64,000 bases of DNA, taken from Aquabacterium sp. Its GTDB lineage: Bacteria; Pseudomonadota; Gammaproteobacteria; Burkholderiales; Burkholderiaceae_C. Positions 63,910-64,000 of this stretch are shown here, one piece after another. The stretch is from NCBI RefSeq assembly GCF_030652515.1, contig NZ_JAUSAR010000113.1, positions 17,724 to 81,723 on the forward strand, written 5' to 3'. The notes beneath the pieces were generated by a model. It searched no databases and had not been told where the DNA came from. It was given only the letters and a program-made list of their open reading frames with translations. Numbering within the stretch: position 1 is the first letter of the stretch; each line of letters starts with the position of its first letter. The position numbers were made by a program, and so were the translations under genes.

Positions 63910-64000
63910 TGGCGGAGATGGAGGGATTCGAACCCTCGATACGCTTTTGGCGTATGCTCCCTTAGCAGGGGAGTACCTTCGACCACTCGGCCACATCTCC
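63910..64000 (-). tRNA. tRNA-Ser (anticodon GCT)
   Basis: A 91-nt cloverleaf folds on the minus strand: acceptor GGAGATG with CATCTCC, a long variable arm typical of serine tRNAs, anticodon loop CTGCTAA giving GCT (AGC/AGU codons), T arm GAGGG-TTCGAAT-CCCTC and encoded CCA. It begins exactly at the window edge. Its terminator follows. Confidence 0.95.

Noticed and set aside
1..64000. CRISPR arrays, insertion sequences or prophage
   Set aside because: No spaced direct repeats, transposase, integrase or phage structural genes were seen on either strand.

Overview
The window reads as a chromosomal segment of a betaproteobacterium of the order Burkholderiales (Comamonadaceae or Sphaerotilus/Leptothrix/Aquabacterium-like lineages are plausible). 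The base composition is GC-rich, gene packing is dense with many ATGA overlaps, and the gene families (UreJ between UreA and UreB, a PEP-CTERM protein, a fused MalQ-TreY, NorR-Hmp, an ECF42-type sigma factor with DGPF proteins) fit that group. The genus is inference. No phage, plasmid, insertion sequence or CRISPR array was seen.

Layout. 1-344: start of an NCS1 permease-like membrane protein on the minus strand. 397-3516: urease structural genes ureA, ureJ, ureB, ureC. 3518-9174: a block interrupting the urease locus, holding a PEP-CTERM protein, a DUF2834-like remnant, a DUF72 protein and a Fur-boxed ferric iron ABC transporter (fbpC, fbpB, fbpA). 9281-11297: urease accessory genes ureE, ureF, ureG. 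11298-11372: tRNA-Arg(CCT). 11393-13572: ethanolamine ammonia-lyase eutB-eutC. 13637-18013: a CPA-type cation/proton antiporter and an atypical class A penicillin-binding protein.

18181-30063 is one minus-strand glycogen/trehalose operon, glgC-glgX-treZ-malQ/treY fusion-glgA, without glgB. 30234-33077 is a TetR-SDR-MFS cassette with matching palindromic operators upstream of both tetR and the SDR. 33233-36243 holds a hypothetical protein, a lipoprotein, a CNNM/CorC transporter and a small exported protein. 36328-42405 is an ion-homeostasis cluster: NhaA, a ynfA remnant, a CaCA antiporter, a Ca-type P-type ATPase and a tandem universal stress protein. It is followed by decayed sequence with a SulP remnant.

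42855-46935 holds DUF2239 with two ACCCGGGT dyads, a small HMA-like protein, and a plus-strand operon of two YCII/DGPF proteins, SRPBCC, VOC and an ECF42-type sigma factor. 46782-55197 is the pbpC and alpha-2-macroglobulin pair. 55238-60559 holds a PNPOx-like protein, a GST, a LysR regulator, EcsC, DUF2845 and a Baeyer-Villiger-type monooxygenase. 60623-63518 is a nitric-oxide detoxification unit, norR and hmp divergent, with three GT-N7-AC NorR sites and a sigma-54 promoter visible. The window ends with a small membrane protein, a terminator and tRNA-Ser(GCT).

Working together: urease and ethanolamine ammonia-lyase both release ammonia from small nitrogen compounds. The glycogen operon can build glycogen (GlgC, GlgA) and turn it into trehalose (GlgX, TreY, TreZ, with MalQ recycling). 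PbpC and alpha-2-macroglobulin form the known periplasmic protection and repair pair.
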